Source of the DNA: Rhodospirillaceae bacterium
GTDB lineage: Bacteria; Pseudomonadota; Alphaproteobacteria; UBA8366; GCA-2717185
Direction: 5' to 3'
Length of the DNA stretch: 17,433 nucleotides
NCBI GenBank assembly: GCA_002717185.1
Contig: PBDC01000059.1
Span: 24,874 to 42,306 of the forward strand
Below the pieces are notes generated by a model. The model did not search any database. It was not told the DNA's origin and worked only from the letters and a program-made list of their open reading frames with translations. Shown in pieces: positions 8,509 through 15,957 of the stretch. A program made the translations under genes and the position numbers. Position 1 is the first letter of the stretch. Every line of letters begins with the position of its first letter.

Positions 8509-8790
8509 ATTTTGTGCAGTGCCGATGCAGAGTGCTGGGGCCTCGTTCATCTGATCTCTGTGAATGCGACACCGAAAAATAGGCCGTGGCCGTGAAGTCA
8601 GGCCATTATTTCCGTGGATCCTTCGGTCGTATCGCTCGCAAAAACCAATTCGCTGAAATATTAGAGCGTGCGTTGCTGTGCCTGAAACACACGAGTGTTA
8701 GGTGGCTGGTCCATCCGCTGTATATTGGAATGAGATCGGCAGCTCCCGTTGGATTATCAGGCGCTTGCCTCCTTGCGCGGCATAATCATT

Positions 8791-9597
8791 TTACGGATGC
8801 CCGATCTCTAAGTCGTTCTTGCCCGTGCGGTCTATGCCGCGTACCTGAATCAGCGGGCGAGTATGGTGGGCGGAGCCGCGCGAGTCTGCGATTGGGATGT
8901 CATGATGATCGTAATGGCTGGTCGCCGGCATGAAGCGCAACGCATAACCCACCCGTTTGGCGCCGCTGCGGTTTGCCTGTGAGCCATGTGCCATGTAGAC
9001 ATCGAATATCACCATTTGCCCCGCCTCTAGCTCAATGTTGCGTGCCTGGCTTTCGTCAAACTGGTCGGCCTGCAATGTTTCTGGGATCGTTACATCGTCG
9101 CTGTGATCGCGATAGTGATCGCCGATCGACTTTGCAGCGTGTGAGCCGGGAATGACACGCAGGCAACCATTCTCCACTGTCGTATCGGTCACGGCAATCC
9201 ACACCGATGTGGTTGCTAGCGGCTTGATCGGCCAATAGCGGCCATCCCGATGCCACGGTACGATGCGTTTCTCGCCTGCAGGTTTGTGGAAGAAGGTAGT
9301 TCCCCACAGAATGAGGTCGGGGCCGATCAACTGTTCCATCATGTCTAGGAGGGGTGGGAAAGTCGCTATCTCGATCCAACGTGGATCGCTTTTAACGCCT
9401 TGGATACCGGAGCCGGGTACGTGGGGCGAGGTGATAGGCTCGTCGCCCATCTGCCTATTGTCGGAGATCAAATTGTGCGCCAATTCCTGCAATAACGCCA
9501 GTTTGTCCGCCGGCAGCCGGAATTTGGGGACGACCACCCCATTTTTTTTGAACGCCCCGACTTCCGTTTGGGAAAGTAGATTTGTTAGTTCCGCCAT
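8791..9597 (-). CDS. Phytanoyl-CoA dioxygenase (PhyH) family Fe(II)/2-oxoglutarate oxygenase, first copy
   Basis: Non-haem iron oxygenase with the cupin-like double-stranded beta-helix; family members hydroxylate acyl-CoAs or small metabolites using O2 and 2-oxoglutarate. From ATG 9597 it has 268 aa. The iron triad is visible as His116 and Asp118 in VPWHRDGRYW and His204 in VYMAHGSQ. Arg215, 11 residues after the distal His as in human PHYH, should bind the 2-oxoglutarate carboxylate. CLRVIPGSHA (145-154) is the usual family block. I preferred ATG 9597 because MAELTNLLSQTEVGAFKKNG is a typical beginning and a weak GGTGG lies five bases upstream. The open frame extends to 9789, but those 64 residues look unconserved. 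It is the last gene of the leftward block, 575 bases from the second PhyH gene, so it may have its own promoter. Substrate unknown. Confidence 0.9.
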   Translation of the reverse strand: MAELTNLLSQTEVGAFKKNGVVVPKFRLPADKLALLQELAHNLISDNRQMGDEPITSPHVPGSGIQGVKSDPRWIEIATFPPLLDMMEQLIGPDLILWGTTFFHKPAGEKRIVPWHRDGRYWPIKPLATTSVWIAVTDTTVENGCLRVIPGSHAAKSIGDHYRDHSDDVTIPETLQADQFDESQARNIELEAGQMVIFDVYMAHGSQANRSGAKRVGYALRFMPATSHYDHHDIPIADSRGSAHHTRPLIQVRGIDRTGKNDLEIGHP

Positions 9598-10172
9598 TTT
9601 TGCCACCCATATATCGGTACTCTTATTGATAAGGATATGACACCGTTCGCTGCACGTCGATTGGGTCATGGCTATTGATGCGAATGTCAACGCAACTACC
9701 GCAGGCGTGACACCGGTAATCAATTTGAGTCGCGCATGCGTTTGTTCGCTTTCGCTCCGCCTACGCGTGTGTGTCTGTCTACCATTCACGCCGCGGGATT
9801 AGGTCTTCGCGGGCGCAATCGCGGAAGATTACCCACATATAGTCAGTATCCAAATTTTTCAATATCTCCACGCTGTGTTCACGGTCCACGACTATCAGAA
9901 ACCAGCCAAACTGGGGAATTTCCTAAAGCGCAGAAAGATCCAATACTTTAGTTCGTTTCATCTTTTACAAACCGGGTGAACAGGTGCTGCAGACCATGCG
10001 CCTGTTTGGAACGACAACTTCAGCAGAGATGGCCTTCAGCGATCATACTGGCGAAATTCGGTACTAGGCATTTGTCGACGTCAAGGTCTTGCGTCCCAGG
10101 TCTTTGCTTTGGCACCTGGAAAAGGTCGTGGATCCGCCAAGTAAACAAATGGGCCAAGCGCATCAGCCCCGG
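9598..10172. other. 575-base gap between the two PhyH genes
   Basis: This is the longest non-coding stretch in the window. It should contain the promoter of the downstream PhyH gene, but no convincing -35/-10 pair was found: there is a minus-strand TTGACA at 9685-9690 without a good -10. A small dyad CTTAT-TG-ATAAG (9622-9633) lies 24 bases upstream of the gene start. A short minus-strand frame (9779-9889) is listed separately. From about 9963 to 10172 both strands show frames that look protein-like but are interrupted by stops, which could be a decayed gene. No insertion-sequence ends were seen. Confidence 0.4.
9779..9889 (-). CDS. Possible 36-residue small protein or gene remnant, function unknown
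   Basis: A minus-strand frame open from 9922 to the TAG at 9779-9781 encodes 47 residues of protein-like composition (…FLIVVDREHSVEILKNLDTD, ending in IPRREW). The only common start codons are GTG at 9889 and an internal ATG. No convincing ribosome-binding site precedes either. It lies upstream of the first PhyH gene on the same strand. Either a decayed remnant or chance; no family recognised. Confidence 0.15.
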   Translation of the reverse strand: MDREHSVEILKNLDTDYMWVIFRDCAREDLIPRREW

Positions 10173-11336
10173 CTAGACGTACATGTCGCGCAGATTGTAG
10201 TTCTTTACTACCGTTTCGCGGGTTGTTTCATTCCAGTGGTTTTCGTTCTCCTGACCGGCGAGCGGCGCGTAACGGTAAGGTGTCTCATTGGGAAAGCGCT
10301 GACGACGAGCGTCTATGCCGATGGCGATCATACGGCTGCGCTGGTGAATATGCGCTTCGTTGAAGGTCACCACTCGGCCATCGAGATGCTCTACGGTCAC
10401 GTCCATTACCCGTTTGCGCGGAAAGAAACCGGCATTGAGCGTCACCCGACGTTCGACGGAGGTGTTTGCGAAAGAACCGTGCAGCACTTGCCGATTGAGA
10501 ATGAATGCGTCCCCAGATTTGCACAGCAGCGGTATAGCGCCCTTGATCTGGTCAGAACCTGCGTCCGCGACCATGCCTCGGATGTCGACACGCCCTTCCT
10601 TGTGGCTTCCAGGGAGGATCCAGACGCAGTTTGCCGCGGTGCTGGGGTAAAGCTGTGTCATGAAGTTGAAGCCGTGTGCGCCATGATCCCAGTCATCGGA
10701 TTCCCAATGGGTCGTGCCGTCCTGATGCCAGGCAACCGAGGGGCCGAGGCCGGGTTCCTTGATGAAGGTCACTTCGTTGTAGGGAACGAAGTCTTCACCG
10801 AGCACCGCCTCCGCAACGGCCAGGAGGCCGGGATGGCCGTATAGCACCAATGTCGAGTCCATAAGTTGTAAGTTGCCGTGCAGGTTCTGCACCGTCCAAG
10901 CCGGCGCGTTAGCAGTGGGCTTCGCTTCATTCATCTTTGCGGGATGGCGGCCCTTATTCTTGGAGGTTCCGCCGAGCGGGTCACTGAGTGGTCGCGCGTA
11001 ACGGTAGCAAGGTCGGGTGAATTGCTGACCGAAGGCTGGGCGGCCCTTTGCATCAACTGTGCTTTTCGGGCCGGTTGGCGCGCGATCCAGCATCCATTCG
11101 ACCTCGCCGCGCAACTCTTCAAGTTCTTCCGTGCCGACGATGTCCTCGAAGATGTAGAAACCGTGTTTCCAATAGGCGTCCAGGATGTCCTGTTCGAGCT
11201 TCCCGTTCGCATCCAGTCGGATAGGGCCGCGGTTGCCGATGGCGTAGGTACGCTCAGTCCCCGCATGGATGTATTCCGCCATGGAATGTGCGTGATCTTC
11301 GGTTGATAGTGTTTTGCCTGGTTCCAGAACCGCCAT
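10173..11336 (-). CDS. Phytanoyl-CoA dioxygenase (PhyH) family Fe(II)/2-oxoglutarate oxygenase, second copy
   Basis: A longer PhyH-family oxygenase (387 aa from ATG 11336), clearly distinct from its neighbour rather than a recent duplicate. The iron ligands are His204 and Asp206 in VAWHQDGTTHW and His286 in QVLHGSFANTS; Arg297, 11 residues on, is the probable 2-oxoglutarate ligand. CVWILPGSHKEGR precedes the distal half. The N-terminal ~45 residues and the C-terminal NETPYRYAPLAGQENENHW tail go beyond the minimal fold. The start is uncertain: no Shine-Dalgarno precedes ATG 11336, ATG 11282 is also possible, and the upstream TTG at 11378 is part of a TTGACA box. It follows the NTF2-like gene after 206 bases. 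Substrate unknown; members of this size include enzymes acting on small polar metabolites as well as acyl-CoAs. Confidence 0.9.
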   Translation of the reverse strand: MAVLEPGKTLSTEDHAHSMAEYIHAGTERTYAIGNRGPIRLDANGKLEQDILDAYWKHGFYIFEDIVGTEELEELRGEVEWMLDRAPTGPKSTVDAKGRPAFGQQFTRPCYRYARPLSDPLGGTSKNKGRHPAKMNEAKPTANAPAWTVQNLHGNLQLMDSTLVLYGHPGLLAVAEAVLGEDFVPYNEVTFIKEPGLGPSVAWHQDGTTHWESDDWDHGAHGFNFMTQLYPSTAANCVWILPGSHKEGRVDIRGMVADAGSDQIKGAIPLLCKSGDAFILNRQVLHGSFANTSVERRVTLNAGFFPRKRVMDVTVEHLDGRVVTFNEAHIHQRSRMIAIGIDARRQRFPNETPYRYAPLAGQENENHWNETTRETVVKNYNLRDMYV

Positions 11337-11350
11337 AGAATTTCGCCATT

Positions 11351-11378
11351 TTGTTAGAAGCTCTGGCAATTTTGTCAA
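11351..11378 (-). promoter_or_regulatory. Candidate sigma-70-like promoter of the second PhyH gene
   Basis: On the minus strand a consensus TTGACA (11378-11373) is followed by 16 bases and TAACAA (11356-11351), a poor -10 matching three of six consensus bases. The predicted transcript would begin within about 10 bases of ATG 11336, which has no ribosome-binding site, so initiation would be nearly leaderless or would use ATG 11282. The weak -10 keeps confidence low. Confidence 0.3.
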
Positions 11379-11542
11379 TCTCTAGCGTGGATGCAAGTCT
11401 CAGCCCGGTGTTGCGCCTTGTGCCGAACTTTGCCGCGGTGCACTTTGGTACCGGACCATCAAGTTCAGTATATAGGCGCGCGGGTTTACGAGACGGGATC
11501 GTACTTTGTTGAAGCGTAAAAAAAGTCTTTTGCGTTCGCCGA

Positions 11543-11926
11543 TTAACTAAGCGGCGAATGCTGCTGTGATACCATTTGCCAGCCGCCGTCGCGTTTAATG
11601 TAGACGGTGACAGACAGGGTCGAAGTTTCGATTTTTTCGCCGTCATGCACCGATGCCGTATCTGCTTTGTATGTAAGCAAACCGACATCACCATAGATTC
11701 GTGTTTTGATGTCAACTGAGCCCATACGCAGCATCTTCAAACTGCCGGACTGGATAGAGTTGACGACATCCGGCCAGACCATGGTCTGGCCGAAGGCGGA
11801 AATGAAGACTAGGTCTTCGCCGACGACCTTGCTAAGCGCGGAGAGATCGCTATCCAACAGCGCCTGAACGCGGGCATGATGTGCTGCGACAAGCGAGTCA
11901 TGGTCTTCGGGGGAGCCATTTGTCAT
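11543..11926 (-). CDS. NTF2-like fold protein (SnoaL/DUF4440-type)
   Basis: A small cone-shaped NTF2-like domain protein of 127 aa. Relatives are ketosteroid isomerase-like enzymes, polyketide cyclases and binding proteins of unknown role. The family pattern is visible: an N-terminal helix with ALLDSDLSALSKVVGEDLVF (about 22-41), then alternating strands ending in YIKRDGGWQMVSQQHSPLS, the characteristic closing strand of DUF4440-like proteins. ATG 11926 is chosen because GGAGG lies nine bases upstream; the frame can be extended to a TTG at 11950 but this lacks support. It stands between the small membrane protein gene (70 bases) and the second PhyH gene. A run of seven A at 11518-11524 (T on the minus strand) shortly after its stop may help termination, without a good stem. 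No catalytic role can be assigned. Confidence 0.82.
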   Translation of the reverse strand: MTNGSPEDHDSLVAAHHARVQALLDSDLSALSKVVGEDLVFISAFGQTMVWPDVVNSIQSGSLKMLRMGSVDIKTRIYGDVGLLTYKADTASVHDGEKIETSTLSVTVYIKRDGGWQMVSQQHSPLS

Positions 11927-11996
11927 GGGTGATTGCCTCCGGATGGTCAAGAACGGGTCGTTGGGCTAGTTACGATGCCGCCATAGCGCTGCGGCA

Positions 11997-12239
11997 TCAA
12001 CTGAAGCGTTTTTTTATTTGCCGCGTAATGCGGTTCACGCGCTTGTGTGCGCCGTTCATGGTTTTGTCGAGGCTGGGGTATTTACTACGCAGTCGGTCCA
12101 GAATTCGCTGCGCCGTTGGTGACTCCATGGAGAGTAGCATGCCTCCAATCGTTAGAAACAGGATGCCTTGGAGGATAGGTAGGAAGAGGCCGAGCACCCC
12201 GAGTACGATGAAGATCCAACCAGAGGTCAGGATCGCCAT
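11997..12239 (-). CDS. Small two-helix inner-membrane protein (DUF454/PGPGW-like)
   Basis: 80 aa from ATG 12239. Residues 3-36 form a hydrophobic hairpin (GWIFIVLGVLGLFLPILQG then ILFLTIGGMLLS), and the remainder is a basic, helical cytoplasmic tail rich in Lys and Arg. The LGLFLPILQG pattern resembles the DUF454/PGPGW group of small membrane proteins of unknown function. No Shine-Dalgarno precedes ATG 12239. The reading frame stays open upstream through ...KPRRSWLAR, which resembles the basic lead-in of related proteins, so the true start may be a non-ATG codon such as CTG at 12284. It follows lpdA by 73 bases (or fewer with the longer form), probably as an operon member. Confidence 0.72.
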   Translation of the reverse strand: MAILTSGWIFIVLGVLGLFLPILQGILFLTIGGMLLSMESPTAQRILDRLRSKYPSLDKTMNGAHKRVNRITRQIKKRFS

Positions 12240-12312
12240 TCGGGCGAGCCAGGAGCGCCGTGGTTTGTCGGTCGCGTTCGGCAGCTTCGCGCCGGCTGTT
12301 CGGTGCGGACCC

Positions 12313-13716
12313 TCAGATATGGATCGGCCGGCTGTCGACGGCGAGTGCCGCCTCCTTTACCGCCTCGTTCAAGGTTGGGTGCCCATGGCAAACGCGGGCG
12401 ATGTCTTCTGCGGCACCGCCGAATTCAATCACCGTTACAATTTCGTGGATTAGCCCGCCGGCGTCTGGCCCGATGATATGGGCGCCCAGCACCGCATCAG
12501 TCTGGGCGTCGGCTAATATTTTGACGAAGCCGTCCGTCGTGCCGTTGGCACGTGCGCGGCTGTTTGCCGTAAATGGAAACTTTCCAACCTTGTAGTCTAT
12601 GCCCGCTTCTTTAAGCGTTTCTTCCGTTTTGCCTACGGCAGCGACCTCCGGCCAGGTGTAGACGATACCTGCGATAGAATCGTAATTGATATGGCCTGCC
12701 TGACCGGCGAGGGTTTCGGCGCAAATGACGCCTTCATCCTCCGCTTTGTGTGCCAGCATTGGTCCGGGCACGCAATCGCCGATCGCGTAGATGCCGGGAA
12801 TAGAGGTCATAAACTCGTCGTCGATGCGGATGAGGCCTCGATTGTCGGTTTCAACCCCGACTGCCTCCAGCCCCAGCCCTTCCGTGTAAGGCCGGCGCCC
12901 AATTGCGACCAGTACGGTGTCGCAATTGATCTCTTCGAAATTACCTCCCGGGGCGGGTTCCAGCTTAAGGGTGACGCTGGTTTTAGATTTCTTCACGCCC
13001 GTGACCTTGGTCTTGAGGCGAAAATTAATCCCCTGCTTCTTCAGAATACGTTGAAAGGTTTTTGCTACTTCGCCGTCCATGCCTGGCGTGATGCGATCAA
13101 GAAACTCGACGCAGGTGACTTCAGCGCCGAGCCGTTTCCAGACCGAGGCCATCTCAAGCCCGATATAGCCTGCTCCGATGACGACCAGATGCTTGGGCAC
13201 TTTGCCCAGCGCCAGCGCACCGGTTGAGGACACGATCTGATTCTCGTCGACCTCGACACCGGGTAGCGGTGTGCTCTCGGAGCCGGTTGCTATCAGGATT
13301 TTTTTGGTCACAAGCGTTTGCTGATTGCCTTGGTCCGGTGTGACCTTGACTTGGTTGGCACTTTCGATCGTCCCTAGGCCCCTAAAATGCTCGACCTTGT
13401 TTTTCTTGAACAGGAATGCAATTCCATCTGTCAGGTCTGCAACAACCATGTCTTTCCGTGCCATCATCGCCTTCAGGTCTAGCTTCACCGCGCTGACTTT
13501 CACGCCGTGTTGTTCTAGTCCTTTACAGGCCTCGGCGTACTTCTCGGAACTCTGCAGCAGCGCCTTCGACGGGATACAGCCAATGTTGAGACAAGTGCCG
13601 CCCAGCGTTGACCGCTTCTCGACACAGGCCACTTTCATTCCCAGTTGCGCCGCGCGGATTGCCGCAACATAACCGCCGGGACCGCCGCCGATTACGACAA
13701 GGTCATATTCCCGCAT
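12313..13716 (-). CDS. lpdA: Dihydrolipoyl dehydrogenase (E3)
   Basis: FAD flavoprotein that reoxidises dihydrolipoyl groups of the pyruvate, 2-oxoglutarate or branched-chain dehydrogenase complexes, or of the glycine cleavage system, passing electrons to NAD+. At 467 aa it is full length. In order: FAD GGGPGG (10-15), redox pair in GGTCLNIGCIPSKA (Cys42 and Cys47), NAD GAGYIG (181-186), FAD-binding GDCVPGPMLAHKAEDEG (about 313-329), and C-terminal HGHPTLNE with the catalytic His446-Glu451 pair. ATG 13716 is preceded by GAGGAG with a 6-base spacer. No E1 or E2 gene is in the window, so this copy may serve several complexes or have complex genes to the right beyond the edge. It follows the CoA-transferase gene by 138 bases and probably has its own promoter there. 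Confidence 0.97.
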   Translation of the reverse strand: MREYDLVVIGGGPGGYVAAIRAAQLGMKVACVEKRSTLGGTCLNIGCIPSKALLQSSEKYAEACKGLEQHGVKVSAVKLDLKAMMARKDMVVADLTDGIAFLFKKNKVEHFRGLGTIESANQVKVTPDQGNQQTLVTKKILIATGSESTPLPGVEVDENQIVSSTGALALGKVPKHLVVIGAGYIGLEMASVWKRLGAEVTCVEFLDRITPGMDGEVAKTFQRILKKQGINFRLKTKVTGVKKSKTSVTLKLEPAPGGNFEEINCDTVLVAIGRRPYTEGLGLEAVGVETDNRGLIRIDDEFMTSIPGIYAIGDCVPGPMLAHKAEDEGVICAETLAGQAGHINYDSIAGIVYTWPEVAAVGKTEETLKEAGIDYKVGKFPFTANSRARANGTTDGFVKILADAQTDAVLGAHIIGPDAGGLIHEIVTVIEFGGAAEDIARVCHGHPTLNEAVKEAALAVDSRPIHI

Positions 13717-13760
13717 CTGTACTCCTCTATTTGGGCGCCGTGCGCATCGTACTCATTTTT

Positions 13761-13767
13761 TTATATA
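13761..13767 (-). promoter_or_regulatory. Candidate -10 region upstream of lpdA
   Basis: The minus strand reads CTATATAAAA here, a good -10-like element 45 bases upstream of the lpdA start in a locally AT-rich stretch. No clear -35 lies 16-18 bases further up, so the promoter is tentative. Confidence 0.3.
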
Positions 13768-13810
13768 GGAAATGTGCTGCGTTTTGCGCTAAATACCTTA
13801 ACGATCCCCA

Positions 13811-13838
13811 TATAGAAAACTTCTGACATTTTCATATA
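13811..13838. other. AT-rich stem-loop between the CoA-transferase gene and lpdA
   Basis: TATAGAAAA (13811-13819) and TTTTC-A-TATA (13829-13838) pair over nine bases with one bulged A and a nine-base loop. It lies 17 bases after the CoA-transferase stop codon and upstream of the lpdA -10 candidate. No T tract follows on the minus strand, so it could be a weak terminator, an mRNA 3' end or an operator. Confidence 0.2.
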
Positions 13839-13854
13839 ATTCAGTATTTAAGCC

Positions 13855-15060
13855 TTAAATTCGATCTTGTTTGAGTACAGCCTGACTGCTGAGTTCGGCA
13901 ATTCGTCCCTCGTCGTAGCCAAGCTCGTTGCGCAGCACTTCCGCATTATGTTCCCCTAGCATCGGGGCAGGTCCACGGACGCCGCTTTCGGCATTTTTGT
14001 ATTTGAAGGCTGAGTTGATCTGGTCGTGCGGGCCTAATATCGGATCTTCGACCTGCACTGTCAGGCCTCGGTCTGCCACCTGCGGCTGCCGGGCGGCCTG
14101 ATCGATGGTATAGACAATCCCACAAGGTACGTGGTTCTCGGTCAGCGCTCGCTCGGCTTCCTCGCAGGTCACGGAGACGAGCCAGTTCTGCATGATCTCT
14201 GCGGCATCATTTAGATGGGCTGTTAGGCTTCTCTGGTTGCAGAAGCGAGGGTCTTCCGCTAGGTCGGGCTGTCCCATCGCGAGACAGGTGCGCCGCCAGG
14301 AGGCGTGGTCCGGTCCGGCCAGCGCGGTTACGTAGCCATCCTTCGCCTCGTGCACCGGATGGTACCAGACGTCGATCTCGCCGCTGGTTAGGTAAGCTTG
14401 AAGGCTGGAATCGTTCGAGCCGTAGAGGCTGTCGAACAGCGCGATATCTAGATGGTCACCTTCGCCGGTTATAGCTTTGCGGTAAAGCGCTGCCCCGACT
14501 GCTCCGAAAGCGGTGAGGCCGGTCGTGGTGTCGGCAATCGCGATGCCGGGACCACGCGGTGTCTCCGGCGGGTCGCGGTGCAGGAACTGCATGCTGAGCC
14601 AGCCAGCCATAGAGTGGGCCAGATGGGCATAACCTGGTCGGTCAGCGTTGCGGCCGGTCTGGCCGAAACCGCTTATCGAGCACATTATGATGCCCGGGTT
14701 CACTGCCTTCAGCGTCTCATAACCCAGGCCGAGCCGGTCAATAGTGCCGGGGGTGAAGGCCTGGATGACAACATCTGCCTTTCCGCAGAGATCGCGAACG
14801 ATCTCCAGCCCCTCCGGTTGTTTTAGATCGACACACATGCTGCGCTTTCCCGCATTGTGCTGCAGGAACATCGGGCTGCGCTTTGCACGAGTGCGGTTGG
14901 AATGGCGTGAAATATCGCCGAGGGGATACCGCTCTATCTTGATCACATCGGCGCCGTGATCGGCGAGATATTTGCCGCAGGATGGCCCAGCGATTAGCGC
15001 GCCAAGCTCTACGACGCGCACGCCCGCATAGGGGCCGGGCTTTTTCTTGCCGTTTGTCAT
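13855..15060 (-). CDS. CaiB/BaiF family (class III) CoA-transferase
   Basis: Transfers CoA between carboxylic acids by the formyl-CoA transferase-type mechanism; class III enzymes act on substrates such as oxalate, carnitine, benzylsuccinate, mesaconate or itaconate. At 401 aa the length is typical. Family blocks: VRVVELGALIAGPSCGKYLADHGADVIKIE (split about 14-43), NAGKRSMCVDLK (69-80), QAFTPGTIDRLGLGYE (100-115), SISGFGQTG (128-136) and IAIADTTTGLTAFGAVGAAL, where Asp177 is the predicted acyl-anhydride nucleophile. ATG 15060 has GGAG eight bases upstream and lies 4 bases after the stop of the enoyl-CoA hydratase-like gene, so the two are translationally coupled and likely act on the same acyl-CoA. 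The acid activated here could be the product of the neighbouring oxygenases (inference). Confidence 0.94.
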   Translation of the reverse strand: MTNGKKKPGPYAGVRVVELGALIAGPSCGKYLADHGADVIKIERYPLGDISRHSNRTRAKRSPMFLQHNAGKRSMCVDLKQPEGLEIVRDLCGKADVVIQAFTPGTIDRLGLGYETLKAVNPGIIMCSISGFGQTGRNADRPGYAHLAHSMAGWLSMQFLHRDPPETPRGPGIAIADTTTGLTAFGAVGAALYRKAITGEGDHLDIALFDSLYGSNDSSLQAYLTSGEIDVWYHPVHEAKDGYVTALAGPDHASWRRTCLAMGQPDLAEDPRFCNQRSLTAHLNDAAEIMQNWLVSVTCEEAERALTENHVPCGIVYTIDQAARQPQVADRGLTVQVEDPILGPHDQINSAFKYKNAESGVRGPAPMLGEHNAEVLRNELGYDEGRIAELSSQAVLKQDRI

Positions 15061-15064
15061 CGAA

Positions 15065-15865
15065 CTACTCCACGATACCAGATTTTAAGCCTCGTTTCGC
15101 CTCAGAATCATGGCTGTGCACAGGAGCAAGCTGACCGTTTAGCCGCAAGAGCTGGTTAAGCTGGTTACCAAAATTTAGTGCGCCGTGCATTGCCATGTCT
15201 TCTGCTAGGCGGTAGGTCGATTTGGTGCGCTTGATTGCCCAGGGCATGCGATCGGTCAAGGTTTTGACGAAACCGATGGTTGTTTCGGCCAGGGTGCCGG
15301 GTTGGGCTAGACGGTTTACCAAACCGTACTCATGGTACTTTTCTGCGCTGTAAAGATCGCCGGTCATCGCGATTTCCAAACCCCTGCGGCGCCCAATCTG
15401 GCGTGTTAGTAAGGCGATGTTCATGGCGGCGGGAAATCCGTAGACCATTTCTACATTGCCGAAGCGCGCATCCCGTTCAGCCACGACAAAATCGCAAGCA
15501 AGCGACATCGCCTGGCCGCCGCCAAGCGCCATGCCATGGATTGCAGCGATAGTGGGTTTCGGCGATTCGATCAACATCGATAACGTTTCCAAGAAAATAT
15601 CGACAGCGGCATCGACTGACATATCTTGCAACAGTGCAACCTCTTCGAATTGCGAGGTATCGCGGCCTGAAGTGAAGCAAGACCCTGCGCCCTTGATGAC
15701 GATTGCGCGCACGTCGTCATCGCGATTAGCCGCGGTTATTGCCGCAATAAGTTCTTCCAGCAATGCGTCGCTCATAGCGTTCTTCTTCGACGGTCGGTTC
15801 AAGGTCATGATAGCGGCATGGTCTTCGCGGGTGATGATAACGAGGGGTTCGGTCTGGTCTGACAT
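15065..15865 (-). CDS. Enoyl-CoA hydratase/isomerase (crotonase) family protein lacking one catalytic Glu
   Basis: Crotonase-fold enzyme of 266 aa acting on an acyl-CoA. The oxyanion-hole segments are present: AGSCFTSGRD (60-69) and IHGMALGGGQA (109-119). In rat enoyl-CoA hydratase, Glu144 follows GGGC and Glu164 lies 20 residues on. Here the first position is Ala119 (GGGQA) and the second is Glu139 (RFGNVEM). Loss of the first glutamate with the second kept is the pattern of delta3,delta2-enoyl-CoA isomerases, so ordinary hydration is doubtful and an isomerase or other crotonase reaction is more likely (inference). ATG 15865 has GGGAGA seven bases upstream. The gene follows the 2-oxoglutarate oxygenase by 92 bases and is 4 bases from the CoA-transferase start. 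Confidence 0.93.
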   Translation of the reverse strand: MSDQTEPLVIITREDHAAIMTLNRPSKKNAMSDALLEELIAAITAANRDDDVRAIVIKGAGSCFTSGRDTSQFEEVALLQDMSVDAAVDIFLETLSMLIESPKPTIAAIHGMALGGGQAMSLACDFVVAERDARFGNVEMVYGFPAAMNIALLTRQIGRRRGLEIAMTGDLYSAEKYHEYGLVNRLAQPGTLAETTIGFVKTLTDRMPWAIKRTKSTYRLAEDMAMHGALNFGNQLNQLLRLNGQLAPVHSHDSEAKRGLKSGIVE

Positions 15866-15957
15866 GAAGGGTCTCCCTACTTCTGTTGCGCAATAGCTGC
15901 GCCGCTGTTGGTAAACTATCGGCTGTCAGAAACGCGCGGTCTAGCAGCTTTGTCGGA

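Larger units (their letters stand above)
8360..8790. other. 431-base gap between convergent amidase and PhyH genes
   Basis: No gene of ordinary size is supported here. The gap holds a short frame with a strong ribosome-binding site (8392-8508) and a stem-loop (8423-8446), listed separately. A longer + strand frame starting at GTG 8586 runs 143 bases into the end of the PhyH gene, lacks a ribosome-binding site and matches nothing I recognise. No transposon ends or repeats were seen. Confidence 0.5.

Noticed and set aside
8586..8933. 115-codon + strand frame in the amidase/PhyH gap
   Set aside because: It begins with GTG without a ribosome-binding site, has no recognised motif, and its 3' part is antisense to the PhyH C-terminus.
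10096..10119. Inverted repeat CCAGGT/ACCTGG as terminator of the second PhyH gene
   Set aside because: The stem is only 6 bp with a 12-base loop and there is no T tract on the minus strand.
10089..10844. 251-codon + strand open frame over the second PhyH gene
   Set aside because: It is codon-aligned antisense to a well-supported PhyH gene with all active-site motifs; the + strand product shows no recognisable motif.
11254..11715. 153-codon minus-strand frame bridging the NTF2-like and second PhyH genes
   Set aside because: It overlaps both supported genes in another frame and has basic, low-order composition.
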